In this document: one piece after another, positions 62,401-64,000 of the stretch | Position numbering within the stretch: the stretch's first letter is position 1 | How the letters are laid out: each line of letters opens with the position of its first letter | Assembly: GCF_032854445.1 (NCBI RefSeq) | Contig: NW_027018023.1 | Location: forward strand, 1-64,000 | Source: Liolophura sinensis | Lineage: Eukaryota > Mollusca > Polyplacophora > Chitonida > Chitonidae | Direction: 5' to 3' | DNA length: 64,000 nt | The notes under the pieces: model-generated | What the model was told of the DNA's origin: nothing | Seen by the model: the letters and a program-made list of their open reading frames with translations, nothing else | The model's database searches: none | Position numbers and translations under genes: made by a program

Positions 62401-64000
62401 GTAGAAAAACCACACCATTTTTATATAAAAAACACAAGGTACTTGATACAGTCTGCTGTAAAAAGTACAATTGAACACTGACCCACATCAATAAGGTGCC
62501 AAAAGATGCGCAATTGGGTCAGGCATCTCCAGCTGTTGAAAAATTGGAAATTTCCTTGGTTTCCATGGAGTAAGAGCCGTTGCTGGGCACGTGATTTTGA
62601 CATAAATGATGATTCAATTGTGGCTACAGCCAAAAGTATTGGTCGGAGAGCAACGCGGTTTGCACCATTCGATTTTCTCGTCACAAAATTACGTCGGATT
62701 AGCCTCTTACCAGCACGATTGGAGCATTTTTTTTACTTTTGGATTTTTGCCTGGTCCTTTTGCTAATTGAAATCGGCTACATGTACTATGTACAATCGCG
62801 ACTGGTCATTACTATATTCAACTTTTGATTATAAGTTATGTGCCCTTCGGTAGCCCAGAAGATGTCAAATCTTTGGGCCAAGCCCATTTAACTCACCCAG
62901 CAAATGTCTTACTTCTAAGTCGAAGATAAACTTAATCTCTTTATCTACATGTAGAAAAACCACACCATTTTTATATAAAAACCACAAGGTACTTGATACA
63001 GTCTGCTGTAAAAAGTACAATTGAACACTGACCCACATCAATAAGGTGCCAAAAGATGCGCAATTGGGTCAGGCATCTCCAGGTGTTGAAAAATTGGAAA
63101 TTTCCTTGGTTTCCATGGAGTAAGAGCCGTTGCTGGGCACGTGATTTTGACATAAATGATGATTCAATTGTGGCTACAGCCAAAAGTATTGGTCGGAGAG
63201 TAACGCGGTTTGCACCATTCGACTTCTCGTCACAAAATACGTCAGATTAGCCTCTTACCAGCAGGATTGGAACATCTTTTCCACTTTTGGATTTTTGCCT
63301 GGTCCTTTTGCTAATTGAAATCGGCTACATGTACTATGTACAATCGCGACTGGTCATTACTATATTCAACTTTTGATTATAAGTTATGTGCCCTTCGGTA
63401 GCCCAGAAGATGTCAAATCTTTGGGCCAAGCCCATTTAACTCACCCAGCAAATGTCTTACTTCTAAGTCGAAGATAAACTTAATCTCTTTATCTACATGT
63501 AGAAAAACCACACCATTTTATATAAAAAACACAAGGTACTTGATACAGTCTGCTGTAAAAAGTACAATTGAACACTGACCCACATCAATAAGGTGCCAAA
63601 AGATGCGCAATTGGGTCAGGCATCTCCAGGTGTTGTAAAATTGCAAATTTCCTTGGTTTCCATGGAGTAAGAGCCGTTGCTGGGCACGTGATTTTGACAT
63701 AAATGATGATTCAATTGTGGCTACAGCCAAAAGTATTGGTCGGAGAGCAACGCGGTTTGCACCATTCGATTTCTCGTCACAAAATACGTCGGATTAGCCT
63801 CTTACCAGCAGCATTGGAACATTTTTTCCACTTTTGGATTTTTGCCTGGTCCTTTTGCTAATTGAAATCGGCTACATGTACTATGTACCATCGCGACTGG
63901 TCATTACTATATTCAACTTTTGATTATAAGTTATGTGCCCTTCGGTAGCCCAGAAGACGTCAAATCTTTGGGCCAAGCCCATTTAACTCACCCAGCAATG
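59480..64000 (+). repeat. Divergent, indel-rich end of the array
   Basis: Private changes cluster here. Substitutions are at 59493, 62152-62153, 62366, 62367, 62380, 63201, 63223, 63265, 63276 and 63636. Single-base losses are near 60270, 61333, 61647, 61775, 63517 and 63997. Single-base gains are near 61790, 61858, 62206, 62675 and 62690. The change at 63636 puts a stop in the short + frame of M117. Most indels are in homopolymers. The monomer register remains intact. Confidence 0.85.
63584..64000 (+). repeat. Truncated terminal monomer M117
   Basis: This 417-bp partial copy is cut by the window edge. It is of the G47/C61 type, with a private A-to-T at 63636 and a lost A in the cagcaaatg motif at the last bases. 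It gives no sign of array flank or unique sequence. Confidence 0.85.

Larger units (their letters stand above)
1..64000 (+). repeat. Satellite DNA array, 548-bp monomer, 117 copies
   Basis: The whole window is a head-to-tail tandem array with no interruption, inversion or inserted element. Using the first base of the window as monomer position 1, successive copies start 548 bp apart, with a few spacings of 547, 549 or 550 bp caused by 1-2 bp homopolymer indels. There are 116 complete copies and one copy truncated by the window end. The consensus is about 40% GC with 15 CpG per monomer. Variation is mostly confined to shared biallelic sites, for example positions 33, 43, 47, 61, 120, 227-228, 236, 306, 375, 444 and 449, whose combinations define monomer types. 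No stretch longer than one monomer lies outside the repeat. I do not recognise the family. A eukaryotic heterochromatic location is inferred from the organisation alone. Confidence 0.98.
53167..64000 (+). repeat. HOR unit D, partial
   Basis: It starts at an A60 marker monomer and is cut by the window end after about 19.8 monomers. Monomer starts are 53167, 53715, 54263, 54812, 55361, 55911, 56459, 57007, 57555, 58103, 58651, 59200, 59748, 60295, 60843, 61390, 61938, 62487, 63037 and 63584. It follows unit A closely for about 10.5 monomers, including the two-T insertion (55840-55846), then diverges inside M108 (58651 onward). No tail equivalent to that of units A-C has been reached by the end. 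Private changes become frequent after about 59.5 kb. Confidence 0.85.

Noticed and set aside
1-64000. CRISPR array
   Set aside because: The repeat unit is 548 bp with no short repeat plus unique spacer structure, and there are no cas genes.
63584-64000. Transition to unique flanking sequence at the right edge
   Set aside because: The last 417 bp are still ordinary monomer in register. The extra mutations hint at a nearby edge but no flank is present.
1-64000. Telomeric repeat or rDNA spacer array
   Set aside because: There are no telomere-type short repeats and no rRNA-like segment. The unit is far shorter than an rDNA repeat and carries no recognisable rRNA sequence.

Overview
The window is one uninterrupted head-to-tail satellite DNA array. 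I see no gene, RNA gene or mobile element anywhere in it. A ~548-bp monomer repeats 116 times in full, and a 117th copy (417 bp) is cut by the right edge. All copies have the same orientation and the left edge falls exactly at a convenient monomer start (atcaataagg). The monomer is about 40% GC. Most copies differ only at a limited set of shared variant sites, plus rare 1-2 bp indels in homopolymers. This organisation suggests a eukaryotic heterochromatic block (centromeric, pericentromeric, subtelomeric or knob-type). I do not recognise the satellite and cannot name the species. CpG is only mildly depleted (15 per monomer against about 22 expected), which argues weakly against a heavily methylated vertebrate satellite.

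Above the monomer level there is a clear higher-order repeat (HOR) whose units vary in length. I number monomers M1-M117 and mark unit starts by a unique variant (A at monomer position 60). Unit A is 1-14251 (26 monomers), unit B 14252-26858 (23), unit C 26859-53166 (48), and unit D 53167-64000 (partial, about 19.8). Each unit begins with the same 6-monomer head. A, B and C each end with the same 14-monomer tail. The units differ in the middle: 6 monomers in A, 3 in B and 28 in C. In C the middle carries nested duplications, including a 2,740-bp (5-monomer) period around 38.6-43.0 kb and a repeated 'M11-M12-M13-like' block.

The relationship between units is mosaic. In the head and early middle, A pairs with D and B pairs with C. 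In the tail, A pairs with B against C. This fits repeated unequal exchange and gene conversion. The last ~4.5 kb (59.5-64 kb) carries many more private substitutions and single-base indels than the rest, so it is either the decaying edge of the array or a stretch of lower consensus quality.

Every monomer also carries two adjacent perfect palindromes (CTACATGTAG and TTTTTATATAAAAA, the second a two-way TATA-like element) and a CACGTG box. Short ORFs recur on both strands of nearly every monomer (64 aa on +, 70 aa on -). The common variants in them change amino acids, so I treat them as by-products of homogenised repeat sequence, not genes.
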